Shown here in pieces: positions 41,496-51,285 of a stretch of DNA of 64,000 nucleotides. Both the position numbers and the translations under genes were made by a program. The stretch's first letter is position 1; each line of letters starts with the position of its first letter. A model generated the notes under the pieces. The model was given only the letters and a program-made list of their open reading frames with translations. It was not told the origin of the DNA and did no database searches. Origin of the DNA: Nemertoderma westbladi (lineage: Eukaryota; Xenacoelomorpha; Nemertodermatida; Nemertodermatidae); NCBI GenBank assembly GCA_032718475.1, contig JAUCBJ010008837.1, positions 21,638 through 85,637 on the forward strand. The letters run 5' to 3'.

Positions 41496-41921
41496 ATGGA
41501 TTCCACCTCCAACACCCAGCTAGCTGCCCCCGTGGCATCGGTCTCCATCACCACCACAGCTACATCCATCACCACTGCTTCCAACGCTATCAACACAACC
41601 ATGACCAGAAGCGTTGGTACACAGACCATGGAGAGCAGGTCGGAAGCGGCCACTCCCTATGGCCGTTTTATGAGGGATCAGGAAGAGGAGATGGCCTGGG
41701 AGGAGGATTTGGTTAATCGAGAGCTCGAGATTCGAGCATTGGAGGAAGCGCGTGTGGAAGGGCTTCGGACCTCCTCCAACTGGTACGACCAGTATTTGTA
41801 CCAGGAATATGTTCTGAAAGAGAAAGCAGCGGCTGAGGAACAGCGTTTCCTTCACCCTTTTCCCCAGGAAAACTGGGAGGAAACAGAGGATTTTAGGGAG
41901 GAACCATGGTGTAAGTTTTAA
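41496..41921 (+). CDS. P2 hypothetical acidic protein, 141 aa
   Basis: ATG 41496 has a good start context (ACCATGG); the nine upstream codons begin with TTG. The first 50 residues are Thr/Ala/Ser-rich and low complexity; the rest is acidic and helical (DQEEEMAWEEDLVNRELEIRALEEAR) with many Trp, Phe and Glu. No family recognised. The last codons contain a perfect donor, GTAAGT, at 41911-41916, and TTCTCATAG lies at 42104-42112; using them would add one codon before a stop. The unit is flanked by an imperfect ~35-bp direct repeat (41153 and 42113, core CGGCCGGC.AGCGAGAT), so it may be an insertion. Confidence 0.5.
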   Translation: MDSTSNTQLAAPVASVSITTTATSITTASNAINTTMTRSVGTQTMESRSEAATPYGRFMRDQEEEMAWEEDLVNRELEIRALEEARVEGLRTSSNWYDQYLYQEYVLKEKAAAEEQRFLHPFPQENWEETEDFREEPWCKF

Positions 41922-42119
41922 TTAATACTAACATTCCTTTATATAATATGATATAATAAAATAGGTTAAAGCAATATGCAGTTTGAATAGAAATTAATTT
42001 GAGTAATTACAATAATTTTAACGTTATAAGAATGACCAAGATGGCTATAAAGCAATTACTTAAATAATAAATTATTATTTAATTATAAAATAAATTATTT
42101 ATTTTCTCATAGGCTAAAT

Positions 42120-42614
42120 TTGCGTGAGGACCGGCCGGCGAGCGAGATTGGGAGCGCAGTTGTCCCTTACAGTTACTCCTTACAGTATTTGCCTATGTCG
42201 AACCATCTGAAATTCCTCGGACACAAACTGGGAAATTCTAACCCCGCTAGCAACCTCCACAATGTTATCCAGACAATAGCCATGATGTCGCAAGTTTTCC
42301 ATACCAAAGGATGGACAGCAAGGTGGCTCAACCTAGAGACCATCTTTAAGATGTGGAACACACTCACCGTCCCTGTCATAATCTACAGATTAACTCTGAC
42401 TATTGGATCCCTACGCCGAAAGGATATCGACAAACTCGACGCCTACCACCGCAAGGTGCAACGTAGCCTCTTACTTCCTGGGAACTATCTGGAGAATAAT
42501 ACACTCTATCTACTCTCAGGGACCCCACCATTATCGATCATTGCCTATCGGAGTTGCTATAGAACCTTAGTTAGAACACTTGATTGCCCTAGTCTCGAGC
42601 TACAGTTACCTTAA
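42120..42614 (+). pseudogene. Non-LTR reverse transcriptase C-terminal fragment
   Basis: The 164-codon frame reads LKFLGHKLGN, then MWNTLTVPVIIYRLTLTIGSLRRKDIDKLDAYHRKVQRSLLLP, then LYLLSGTPPLS. This is the post-catalytic thumb region of a LINE RT (FLGxxLG, ...DIDKLxAxHRK..R, ...L.G.PPL). No palm motifs remain. It is a dead fragment captured in P2; the clade is not determinable. Confidence 0.6.
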
Positions 42615-43300
42615 TTATAAATGTATTTACCCCCACATTATTTATTACTATTAGGTCTATCTATTCAAGAAATTATATGTTTTTATAATATACTTTGGAA
42701 AATTAGTCGACTAAGTCATAATTTTTAAAACTTTAAATACGGGTTGAGTTATTTTATAAAGTTAAGAAGAATGAACCAATAGAGGGAGCCTGAAGTCTAA
42801 TCTCTTGGTCTTTACTCACATTAACTCCCAAGGTTGCATACTATCACTATAGCCGGGGGAGTCAAAGCTAGAGTGTATGCTAGAGTTAACCAAGAGCTAG
42901 GAAAAAGAATAATGCTCTTCTAGGGTCCAAACTCACATCCCTCCAATTAGAGAACTAAGCAAATGATCAGCTTGAAGGTCTTAGACCCTTAATCGGAGGC
43001 ATCGAGCAGCCAATGAGAGAGCAGATGCGAGTACAGTGGTAAAGCCCATCCATAGTGAGATAGCGTTGCACTAGCTCTCAAGGATAGTTATACTCATCAT
43101 TCAAATATCCCTCGCAAACCAGATTCCCCCAACATCTAAAGTAATCCACTTCATTGTAAAATATATAATGCAATATAACTCGAATATTTCTGTTTTTATA
43201 ATATAAATAATAATTGTTACATAAATTTATAATTTAACATGTAAATATAAGGTGAAAATTCACTTTAACATAGAGTAACTAAACTAAACACAAAATAGGA
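42615..43300. other. AT-rich P2 sequence matching the start of the window
   Basis: Inverted match to about 75-740 of P3. No gene. It includes CATCCATAGTGAGATAGCGTTG-type unique sequence and long AT runs. Confidence 0.5.
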
Positions 43301-44050
43301 AAAACAGAAGGTCACGGGCTCAATCCCTACTCATATCCAGTTTTATGGAAAATAAACAGGAGGTCATAGGTTCAATCCCTACTCGCGACCATTATAAATC
43401 CAACACAAAATAAGTTAAACCAGGGTTCGAATCCTAATCATGAAAATATAAAAAGTAAACATAGAATAACTAGAGTAACTAAACTAAACATAAATTAGGA
43501 AAAACAGAAGGTCACGGGTTCAATCCCTACTCGCGACCATTATAAATCCAACACAAAATAAGTTAACCAGGGTTCGAATCCTAATCATGAAAATATAAAA
43601 AGTAAACATAGAATAACTAGAGTACCTAAACTAAACACAAAATAGGAAAAACAGAAGGTCATGGGCTCAATCCCTACTCGTATCCCGTTTTATGGAAAAT
43701 AAACAGGAGGTCATAGGTTCAATCCCTACTCGCGACCATTATAAATCCAACACAAAATAAGATAAACCAGGGTTCGAATCCTAATCATGAAAATATAAAA
43801 AGTAAACATAGAATAATTAGAGTACCTAAACTAAACACAAAATAGGAAAAATATATGCTCGCAGGTTCGATCCCTAGTCGTATCCCGTTTTATGGAAAAT
43901 AAACAGAAGGTCACGGGTTCAAGCCCTACTCGCGACCATTATAAAACCAATACAAAATAAGTTAAACCAGGGTTCGAGTCCTACTAATGCAATTATAAAA
44001 AGTAGGTAACACGGATGGTCACGGATTCAAACCCTACTCACGGAAAAATA
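43300..44050 (+). repeat. Array of tRNA T-arm / B-box-like modules
   Basis: About eleven modules carry GGTTCAATCCC, GGTTCGAATCC or close variants (around 43320, 43371, 43509, 43568, 43657, 43709, 43768, 43857, 43909, 43968 and 44020). Many are preceded by AGGTCACG and followed by TACTCGCGACC. Three of them recur as a ~200-bp higher-order unit (43657/43857, 43709/43909, 43768/43968). Spacers repeat TAAACACAAAATAGG and ATGAAAATATAAAAAGTAA. No A box or cloverleaf is evident, so these are not tRNA genes. Confidence 0.7.
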
Positions 44051-44107
44051 AAAACCAACACAAAATAAATAATATAGTAAACTTTCATGTATACCATAGT
44101 AAATAAA

Positions 44108-44623
44108 CTAATTTAATAATAAAGTTTGTAAAATAGATAATGATTCGGGGAATTCACCGGCTGGACACATGGAAACGATTTTATTACTATGAAATACACT
44201 GAAATATGCACGTCCTTTATATATTCTAATCGCGCAAAATAATTCGGGGGTATAGCTAATAAATATTGCTTTATTATTAATTGTATGATGTCCACATTTT
44301 TTCATTAATAATTTAAAATTAACACTTGGAAAAATAATAGTTCGTGTTTCGGTATTAAGTTTCAAATTTTGTAATTGCATCCCGATAGTTTGTTTTAAAT
44401 AAAGCAATTCACTAGCTAAATTATTGCACAGGCCTACAATTGTTACTGCGCCGCTGGGAAATAGCATTATAGTTGAATCGTCACCTTTGTAGATAAACAT
44501 GTTTGGTTTTAAGCTACTTTGACCTGTAATTTGCTGTGAAATTTTATCTAGTTCAAATTTGGCAATGTTTTTTCCGGTAAACTGTTTATTGGTTATTTCT
44601 ATTTTGTTGTTCAATTTCTTATT
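44108..44623 (-). CDS. TBP-like protein (P2, intact)
   Basis: About 168 codons, open from a putative splice acceptor at 44624-44625 (TTATTTTTCTAG on the coding strand). There is no ATG before residue 39, so an upstream exon or a non-ATG start is needed. Two repeats match the TATA-binding-protein core. Repeat 1 is LKPNMFIYKG, then STIMLFPSGAVTIVGLC, then a helix. Repeat 2 is FISYTPELFCAIRIYKG, then FSVFHSNKIVSMC, then a helix. YxPELF and the SG-K/A turn are the recognisable hallmarks. It lies 14 bp downstream of polB. A role in recruiting host polymerase or binding element DNA is inference. Confidence 0.68.
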   Translation of the reverse strand, partial: NKKLNNKIEITNKQFTGKNIAKFELDKISQQITGQSSLKPNMFIYKGDDSTIMLFPSGAVTIVGLCNNLASELLYLKQTIGMQLQNLKLNTETRTIIFPSVNFKLLMKKCGHHTINNKAIFISYTPELFCAIRIYKGRAYFSVFHSNKIVSMCPAGEFPESLSILQTLLLN

Positions 44624-44637
44624 CTAGAAAAATAAAA

Positions 44638-47600
44638 TTAAATCCTAGTAGGGGGGATTACTACTCGTTTCGCCGGTCTAACAAGCTTAGTGCTATAGTG
44701 TCCGTATGGTTTGCTGCTATATTTACTACTCCAATATGATTTCGTATCCCAGAGCGTTAGTGCCTTCTTATAGACATGACCAGTAAAAATTTGATGCTTT
44801 CTAGAAGTGAAGGTAGAGTTATAGCGGAAGAGCATTGCCTCGTTTTCAAAACAGTCTGCATAATCCTCGTGTGTTAGTTGCTTAGCGACAACCGATCTAG
44901 ATACACCTTTGGCGGTTTTCTTGATTGGGGCATCGTAGGATTGAAAACTGTAGACCTTTGGTTTAAGGAAAACCCACTGTTTATACTGCAAACCGCAGCT
45001 CTCATCTTTTACGAAGCCGAGAGCCGCTTTGTGTTTAATGGTATAGAGTGGATGTGTTGTACTGTAGTTGGAAGTATCTAGGAAACCACCCTCAAACATT
45101 GCCCGTAGAAAGGTTAGCTGTGGTGTATTAGTTACGCTTAGCATTAGAGAATCCGTGTCACCGGCTAGACAGCGAATCTGGCAATCCAGTTTTTGTTCTA
45201 GAGGCTTCAGTTTGTTGTAAAATAGGTCGTACATCTGTAGCTTAGATAGATCTAGTATAGTGCAACCGATGAACACGCCCTGATTTAGGCAAACAGCCTC
45301 TTTAGTGAAAGTATGACCACTCAAGTTGGGGGTAAATACAACAAACGATTCGTGATTGGGCTTGGCTAAGAGCAAATCGCATTGTTCGTCGCTATTGCAT
45401 AACCTGAAAGAAACGCGGTCTCTAACCTTTTGGAGGCATTTCCCATACAAGGCATTGTTCATCAACTTATAAAATAGGACCTCGAATGGGTTATTTGCCG
45501 ACTGTCTTTTATTTGTATTAAAACTAATGTAGTCCTTGAAAATATATTTTTGCGAGAAAGAGTAGACCCTATGTACTTGTGTAAGTTTAAGACCGAGCTT
45601 CAAATAGAGTTGAAGTAGCTTAATATGGATACCGTATTCAACCTTATTAAACTGATGTAGTAGTAGCTTAGTACAGGTATCGTTGTATGGTCTACAGGTA
45701 GCCTTATCGGTGAGATTGTAATGCTCCCAAAGATCTTCCATGTATTCGCTAAGAAAGGATTTAGGGACTGACATCTTCTCCGCTCCTAGAGGCAGATCGG
45801 CGGTCAAATCATGAATTTCTTTCGGATAATGTAGATCAACTATGCAATAATAACCAGTATCCCCACTCGCGTCTACTGTAGCTAGGTCTATGGGGGTAGT
45901 TACGAGTTTAATATTAGCGTAGGGAAGTTTCTGGCTCAGGGCGCAGCCGTAAAGGTTATTCGCATCGATGGGAATTAGATATTTCTCGGGGAGACTGGAG
46001 TTGTAGTCGGGTTTATCGGGAATATTTGCGTCTACGGAATGCGTATTCAAGAAAACTAGACCACCCCTAATATTTGTTTCAAAGTCTGAGTAGATGGAAG
46101 CGTCTGATAGTAATTGAATTTCTGATTGCGTGAATTTCAGCGCCGCGTCGTAAGTTAATCCAGGGGCAGTGAAGTACATTACGGGCTCGAGTCCATAATT
46201 AGTAAGACAGAGGGATCGGAACTGCTCGAAAGTATCAGCCAATAGGGTAACGTCTAGAACCAAATAGCCAATCATATAGTCGAAGATTGTTGTGCAGTTT
46301 AATTCATCCCAAGTAGTAAGCGCGCGCTGATAGTTGTCTGCGCTACATTGTTCCAATTTGAGATCATTATAGAAGCTTTCTATTGGGGGGAGTGTAGTTT
46401 CGTATAGGTTTGAAATATTTTGAATGTAGGAATATGGGAATACGCCCTTGTTTTTTATTATGTTATCGCTAATGATAGGATAGAGTCGGGTCATTTGAGC
46501 TAGTGTATGGGGTATGGCTGTTGCTAGGTTACTGTTATTTTTAGTGAGATAGCTACTAAGATTATCTAGGCTGGCAGTCATAAACTGATAGGAATCTAGA
46601 AAATTAATGGAGATACTTTCTTTAGCGTTGGCTGTTGGTGTACTCGGATCGATTGGGAAGCTAACTTTAAGGTGAATATAAGTTTCGGTGTTTTTTGGTA
46701 TTACGGTCATTTTCCAGTGTGTTCTAGAACTATCGGTCATTCCTTCTTTTAGTAGTAAATGCATATCGAATTTCCTCAGGTTATGAAATATAATATAAAA
46801 ATTATTCCGTTTTAGGGAAAGTTTCCTGTTGCAGCTGACGCAAGCAGCCCCCCGATACTCCCCGCTATAATGATCGTGATCGCGGACTTTGGTGCTGAGA
46901 TTGTCATTGAGGTTTAAATTATGAGAATCGGGGGTTAAATTACAGTTGCAGACGTAGCATTGTGTAGCGTTATTAAAGTCAGTTTGTTGGCTAGTAGTGA
47001 GTTGCATGGGGGCGTGCGTGTTTGTACTAAAAATGGACCAATCGTATAACTCCCTACAATGACTTTCCATAGCGGTTAGAAAGTCGCGCATTACGTGGTT
47101 ACTGCCATCGTCGCGGAAAATTTGAACATCTGTTTTAGGAGGGTTAATTAATTTCTGATTTGCTACTGTATAAAAGGCTGCCGCGCTAGCTATATGTTTC
47201 TGTGGGAGTTTAATATTGTTTGTAGGTTCTAGAATAGTTTCAATGTCGGCGTATATACAGAAAGGCGGGGATAGAGTCTTATCATACCTATCAAATTTAA
47301 CCAAGAGATTTTCGGGCATATACTCGAGTTGGCGTTTACCCGTATAGCAACGCTCTCGATGTTCTTCCAATGATTTGTCAGTGTAAAAGCCTCTGAGACA
47401 GCGTTCGCAGTGCGTCTTCTTACCGTTAGAATCTTTTGAATTTATTAATCTATCTATGTTAGTAATAGCTACGTAGTGGGCGGGGTTTTTGCTTGTGGCT
47501 TCGATAAATAATAAGTTTAGTACAGTTTTACCGGAACAGTGCGCGCTATCTGGTTGACTTAGAATGGAGAGTTCTTCCGTATTACTCCAATAAAGAAGGT

Positions 47601-48690
47601 TTATACAGTATATAGGGTTGGCTTTCAGAAACTGGGGAATACCAGTTACTCTGTCCACCGGAAAACTTAAATTCGAAAAATCAAACATGTTTAGGAAAGG
47701 AGTAAACGTTGAAATTCTACTAATATTATTTTTTTTTCTATCAATTTTCTTATAATTTGCGGCGGCCAATACTGCGTATTTAAAGCATTCCCCCAGCGGG
47801 CAGTCTACGCTTACGGTACATTTTTTATTTAATAATAATTTAGAATTATTGAACCCTTGACCCTTTAAATAGGGGTTGCGTTGGGACCGCGCAATCTCAA
47901 TAGTTATTCGCTCGATGGCTATTATGCGCCAACCCGAGCCGAGGCAGAGAAACACGCTTAACAGTTGATCGATACGATTGACGGCGCCAGAAAACCAGTT
48001 ATTAAAGTCGCTATTATTCAGAATTTGATTATTGTTACCGCTAGATTTAAAACAGAATGATTCAATTTGAAATCCCTCGCTGGTTTCACGCTCCATTACG
48101 ATGTTGATTGTAAGCCAGACTCTTAAAAAAGTTCCCATGGCACTACGTAAATGGCTACTAACGTGTTCTTGAATGTGTGGAAAATTTTCATTTAATGTTA
48201 ATTCTGCGTCGAGTCTTGTTTCTGCGAGGTCGTTGTTATAGGTAAACAGTCGTCCGTGTGCGCTTCCGTTAGAGGGTGGTTGAAATGGATTGTTTGGGGA
48301 AATAGAATCTCGCGAAGTTGAAGGTTCATTATTGGAGCCGCCGCCGCCGACTTGTTCTGGAGTAGAGTTGATGGGGGATGAGTGGGAGGTAGTCGGAGTT
48401 TTGCGTTTCCGCGAAAAAAGTCGAGTATAGCATTCATGCTCAGTAAAGGATGACAGGGTGAGCGAATCCCCGCAGCGGCAATCGGCTGGCTCGTTTACGT
48501 AACTAAATCCTGTTCCCCCCTGAGGACACGAAACAAGATGGCCAACCAGTGTCTTCTTTTCCGAAGACCAAGTCGGGCAACAGTCGCATCGATATTGCGC
48601 GAAATGAATTTTAATGTGGCGAGATAAATGATCACTCCGTGTCTCTTTGTCGCAGATGGGACAGCTAACTTTATTGCTAGACATAGGCAT
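44638..48690 (-). CDS. Protein-primed family B DNA polymerase (P2, intact)
   Basis: 1,350 codons, open, ATG 48690. Zinc fingers lie at residues 10-29, 35-55, 71-87 and 428-448. Exo I ADIE is at 481-484. An Endo VII-like insert CYVC...VRDHDHYSGEYRG...CVSCN lies at about 578-621. Exo II HNLRKFD is at 636-642 and Exo III YLVLD at 809-813. Motif A DANNLYG is at 909-915, motif B KLMNNALYGK at 1075-1084 and motif C DTDS at 1178-1181. All catalytic acids are present. It would copy the linear element from its TIRs using a protein primer. It is homologous along its length to the broken P1 enzyme. The N-terminal fingers may serve terminal recognition (inference). Confidence 0.93.
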   Translation of the reverse strand: MPMSSNKVSCPICDKETRSDHLSRHIKIHFAQYRCDCCPTWSSEKKTLVGHLVSCPQGGTGFSYVNEPADCRCGDSLTLSSFTEHECYTRLFSRKRKTPTTSHSSPINSTPEQVGGGGSNNEPSTSRDSISPNNPFQPPSNGSAHGRLFTYNNDLAETRLDAELTLNENFPHIQEHVSSHLRSAMGTFLRVWLTINIVMERETSEGFQIESFCFKSSGNNNQILNNSDFNNWFSGAVNRIDQLLSVFLCLGSGWRIIAIERITIEIARSQRNPYLKGQGFNNSKLLLNKKCTVSVDCPLGECFKYAVLAAANYKKIDRKKNNISRISTFTPFLNMFDFSNLSFPVDRVTGIPQFLKANPIYCINLLYWSNTEELSILSQPDSAHCSGKTVLNLLFIEATSKNPAHYVAITNIDRLINSKDSNGKKTHCERCLRGFYTDKSLEEHRERCYTGKRQLEYMPENLLVKFDRYDKTLSPPFCIYADIETILEPTNNIKLPQKHIASAAAFYTVANQKLINPPKTDVQIFRDDGSNHVMRDFLTAMESHCRELYDWSIFSTNTHAPMQLTTSQQTDFNNATQCYVCNCNLTPDSHNLNLNDNLSTKVRDHDHYSGEYRGAACVSCNRKLSLKRNNFYIIFHNLRKFDMHLLLKEGMTDSSRTHWKMTVIPKNTETYIHLKVSFPIDPSTPTANAKESISINFLDSYQFMTASLDNLSSYLTKNNSNLATAIPHTLAQMTRLYPIISDNIIKNKGVFPYSYIQNISNLYETTLPPIESFYNDLKLEQCSADNYQRALTTWDELNCTTIFDYMIGYLVLDVTLLADTFEQFRSLCLTNYGLEPVMYFTAPGLTYDAALKFTQSEIQLLSDASIYSDFETNIRGGLVFLNTHSVDANIPDKPDYNSSLPEKYLIPIDANNLYGCALSQKLPYANIKLVTTPIDLATVDASGDTGYYCIVDLHYPKEIHDLTADLPLGAEKMSVPKSFLSEYMEDLWEHYNLTDKATCRPYNDTCTKLLLHQFNKVEYGIHIKLLQLYLKLGLKLTQVHRVYSFSQKYIFKDYISFNTNKRQSANNPFEVLFYKLMNNALYGKCLQKVRDRVSFRLCNSDEQCDLLLAKPNHESFVVFTPNLSGHTFTKEAVCLNQGVFIGCTILDLSKLQMYDLFYNKLKPLEQKLDCQIRCLAGDTDSLMLSVTNTPQLTFLRAMFEGGFLDTSNYSTTHPLYTIKHKAALGFVKDESCGLQYKQWVFLKPKVYSFQSYDAPIKKTAKGVSRSVVAKQLTHEDYADCFENEAMLFRYNSTFTSRKHQIFTGHVYKKALTLWDTKSYWSSKYSSKPYGHYSTKLVRPAKRVVIPPTRI

Positions 48691-48696
48691 CTTGAA

Positions 48697-48712
48697 TCTA
48701 GAAAAATAAGTT
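48697..48712 (-). promoter_or_regulatory. Putative 3' splice acceptor before polB
   Basis: The coding strand reads CAACTTATTTTTCTAG then ATTCAAG and the ATG. The identical TTATTTTTCTAG occurs before the TBP-like frame (44624-44637) and in the upstream repeat (49566-49577). A pyrimidine tract plus CAG/TAG fits a metazoan acceptor. Confidence 0.5.
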
Positions 48713-49200
48713 GATTATTCATAAAAAAAAAAATAAAAAATACTGTATACTTGCTAAAAATAAAGTAAAACAGTAGGTATTAATCGGTTACTAGGCAACA
48801 ATACTGTGTTTGTACAGTTAGGCCTATTGCTGTATTGTAACAATCAGTCGGTGAAACATAAAGCAGGCAGTCGGCAGTATCTAGTGTGGAAGTGTTAGTG
48901 TACCAGCGGTTAGATAGTGGCGATAGCCAAGACACAATAGCGATGGCAGTTATTATTCGTGGAAAGAGGGTCTATAAACAGCAGTCAGTCAGTGCAGTAG
49001 TGCTAGTGATATAGTCTGCTATAAGTGATAAGTCAGATGTACCGATAGCGTTAACCAATACAAATCAACGATAGGCCTAGCTAATCGCTGTGTGAGAACT
49101 CAGTTAGTCAGTAGGATATATAGTGAAAACTGCAGTAATCATTGTTGTTCAGTAGGATCTAGGCTAACTCGAATGATGCGGTACCGATAGTCAGGTAGAC

Positions 49201-49996
49201 AAGCAGATAGACAGATGTAGGCCTATTGATCGAATGCTTCGATCACGGTTTAGGCTATCGGTATCACCGCAGTCTGACAGTAATTAATAATGAGCCTACT
49301 GCAATACTGTTGTACCGGTAGACATTAAAGGTAAATTGTTTGCTAGCGGCGTCGATAGTACCGTCAGATGGTGGAAGGCAGATTTTACTTACGGTGTTAG
49401 TAAATATTCACGGAAAGAGGAAGTTCGTGAAGAAGTTGGTTGACATGGCCGACGAGAGAATTTATCAACCGATGGAACGGAATGGTATCGGAAATTAGAA
49501 ATATTACGCGGCGGATACGCGGAAAGTTTGTTGTCGACGATGAGTGATAGCGCGGCGAAATGATACTAGAAAAATAAGTTGATTATTTGTAAAAAGATAA
49601 AAAATAATGTAAGCAGATAGGCGGATGTAGGCCTAATGATCGAATGCTTCGATCACGGTTTAGGCTATCGGTACCACCGCAGTCTGACAGTAATTAATAA
49701 TGAGCTTACTGCAATACTGTTGTACCGGTAGACATTAAATGTAAATTGTTTGCTAGCGGCATCGATAGTACCGTCAGATGGTGGAAGGCAGATTTTACTT
49801 ACGGTGTTAGTAAATATTCACGGAAAGAAGAAGTTTGGAAGTTCGATGGCGATGAGGAAGTTGGTTGACGTGGACGACGAGAGAATTTATCAACCGATAG
49901 AACGGAATGGTATCGGAAATTAGAAATATTGAAATATTACGCGTCGGATACGCGGAAAGTTTGTTGTCGACGATGAGCGATAACGCGGCGAAATGA
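49201..49996 (-). repeat. 410-bp tandem duplication carrying leader-exon signals
   Basis: Copies start at 49201 and 49611 (AAGCAGATAG) and are about 90% alike. On the coding strand each has CACC followed by the donor GTAAGTAAAATC (donors at 49392 and 49802, reading leftward). Copy 1 has an acceptor TTATTTTTCTAG at 49566-49577. This delimits a potential 173-nt exon (49565-49393) between acceptor and donor, duplicated as the exon ending at 49803. These would be alternative 5' leader exons for polB. 48713-49200 holds no gene. Confidence 0.55.
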
Positions 49997-50197
49997 CAAT
50001 AATACAACTATACAACTGGATAGTTGACTGACGATAACAAATAAATATTCTTAAATAAATAATATTAAATTCGAAAACAAAATAATGGTAAATGATGTTA
50101 ATCGTAACTTGCAATTGAAATAATGACCTAATATATTGGTGGGGACGTATTAAATAGCAATTCGGTTAGTAAGGGAGGCCCTTGTCTCTTAAATGAG

Positions 50198-50238
50198 CCA
50201 ATCAGAACGCAGCAGTAGAAATGAAGCCCGCTGATTGG
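50198..50238 (-). promoter_or_regulatory. CCAAT pair, possible promoter of the polB transcript
   Basis: CCAAT at 50198-50202 and inverted ATTGG at 50234-50238, in a GC-richer patch with GTTCGCGCAAAAGCGG next to it. It lies upstream (to the right) of the putative leader exons. By analogy with 37317-37362 it may drive the leftward genes. No clear TATA box. Confidence 0.35.
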
Positions 50239-50239
50239 C

Positions 50240-50846
50240 TGTTCGCGCAAAAGCGGTTACCAGGGCAACTTCTCGTGTTGATGTATCTATTAGAAAACTC
50301 TTGTAAGCATCTTGACTAATTATGTTGAGTTGGCTGTATAACAGAAGCAGGTCTGGTGCAAAGGAAAGGGATTAGTAGAGAGGAATGCGTGATTAGTGGC
50401 GCTTCATTGTTATGATACGGGCTGCCTGGATATAGGAAAGGACCCGAGTGATGCCGGTTATAGTGGGAACAATGGAGGGCCGCTTGAGCATTAGCCTTGG
50501 GCGATATACGGATTTGCTGTAGTCAAGGCCGCGATGGGATTATTAGTGAGTCAACGAAGGGGCTGCTAATAGACGGGACCGCTCATTTATATTTGCCTTG
50601 GGGGTATACGTGTAGATTCACGGCCTGTCGTATCTAGTTAATGAATAATGAGGACAGAGGAGGGGCCCCCCACCGATGAACGCAGTTGATAGTTGCCAGT
50701 AGGGAGCCGTATACCATAGCCATTATAAAGTTAAAAATAGACATTATGTCATAGTGATCTCGTTGGTAATATAAAAACTAATTAATCTAAAAATAGAAAT
50801 CAATGTATAAAGTAAAAGCAATATATACAATTAATTAATTTAAAAT
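50240..50846. other. Non-coding P2 sequence inside the right TIR
   Basis: No gene. The inner part is moderately GC-rich unique sequence; from about 50690 it resembles 37090-37210 and 4500-4680 (GACATTATGTCATA, TAGAAATCAATGTATAAAG). Confidence 0.45.
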
Positions 50847-51279
50847 AAAGTACAAATGAATAAATAAAGTAAAATAAAATAGAATACAAATAATTAATTA
50901 AAATTAAATATAAATAAATAAGTATTAATGAATAAAAGAGCTGCGGTGTCACTTATGACACCCTCTTGCTCCTCTCTGCGACAGTTAGACAACACTGATG
51001 ACCCATTGTGTGTCGGGGCGCTAATCAGTCTGATTAATTAGGATAATCAATTAAACCCTAATTAGGAGTCATATGACACCTGTTAGGGTTTAATTGTACT
51101 AATTAATTGATGACACCTGTCAATTAGGGTCTAATTAGCCTAATTGGGAGGTGTCAGCCAGACAGTCTGGCGCCAATGACACCCAATGACACCCATAGGG
51201 TGATAATTGGGTGTCATATGACACCCAATGGGTGTCAGTGGGGTCTAACTGTCGCAGAGAGGACCAAGACCCTACTACT
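50847..51279. repeat. Right TIR of P2 with internal inverted repeat
   Basis: A 21-bp perfect inverted repeat (50970-50990 and 51243-51263, core CTCTGCGACAGTTAGAC flanked by TCCT) again has a 252-bp spacer. The four bases next to the core differ from the left TIR (TCCT rather than CCGG) but are matched in the opposite arm. Confidence 0.88.
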
Positions 51280-51285
51280 TTCGTA
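51280..51285. repeat. Target-site duplication of P2, right (TTCGTA)
   Basis: Exact copy of 36259-36264. Confidence 0.92.

Larger units (their letters stand above)
36265..51279 (+). mobile_element. Complete Polinton-like element P2 (15,015 bp), no capsid genes
   Basis: Exact 6-bp duplication, terminal AGTAGTAGGGTCTTGG, and 430-bp TIRs. Recognisable genes: conserved unknown (563 aa, rightward), a TATA-driven 141-aa frame, then leftward TBP-like and PolB genes. No integrase, ATPase, capsid or protease is visible; the middle (39202-44060) is repetitive, AT-rich DNA. It lies within the gag of a Gypsy element, so it is younger than that insertion. Confidence 0.92.

Noticed and set aside
43300-44050. 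Cluster of genuine tRNA genes
   Set aside because: The T-arm/B-box words are there, but no A box, anticodon arm or paired acceptor stem could be found around any of them.
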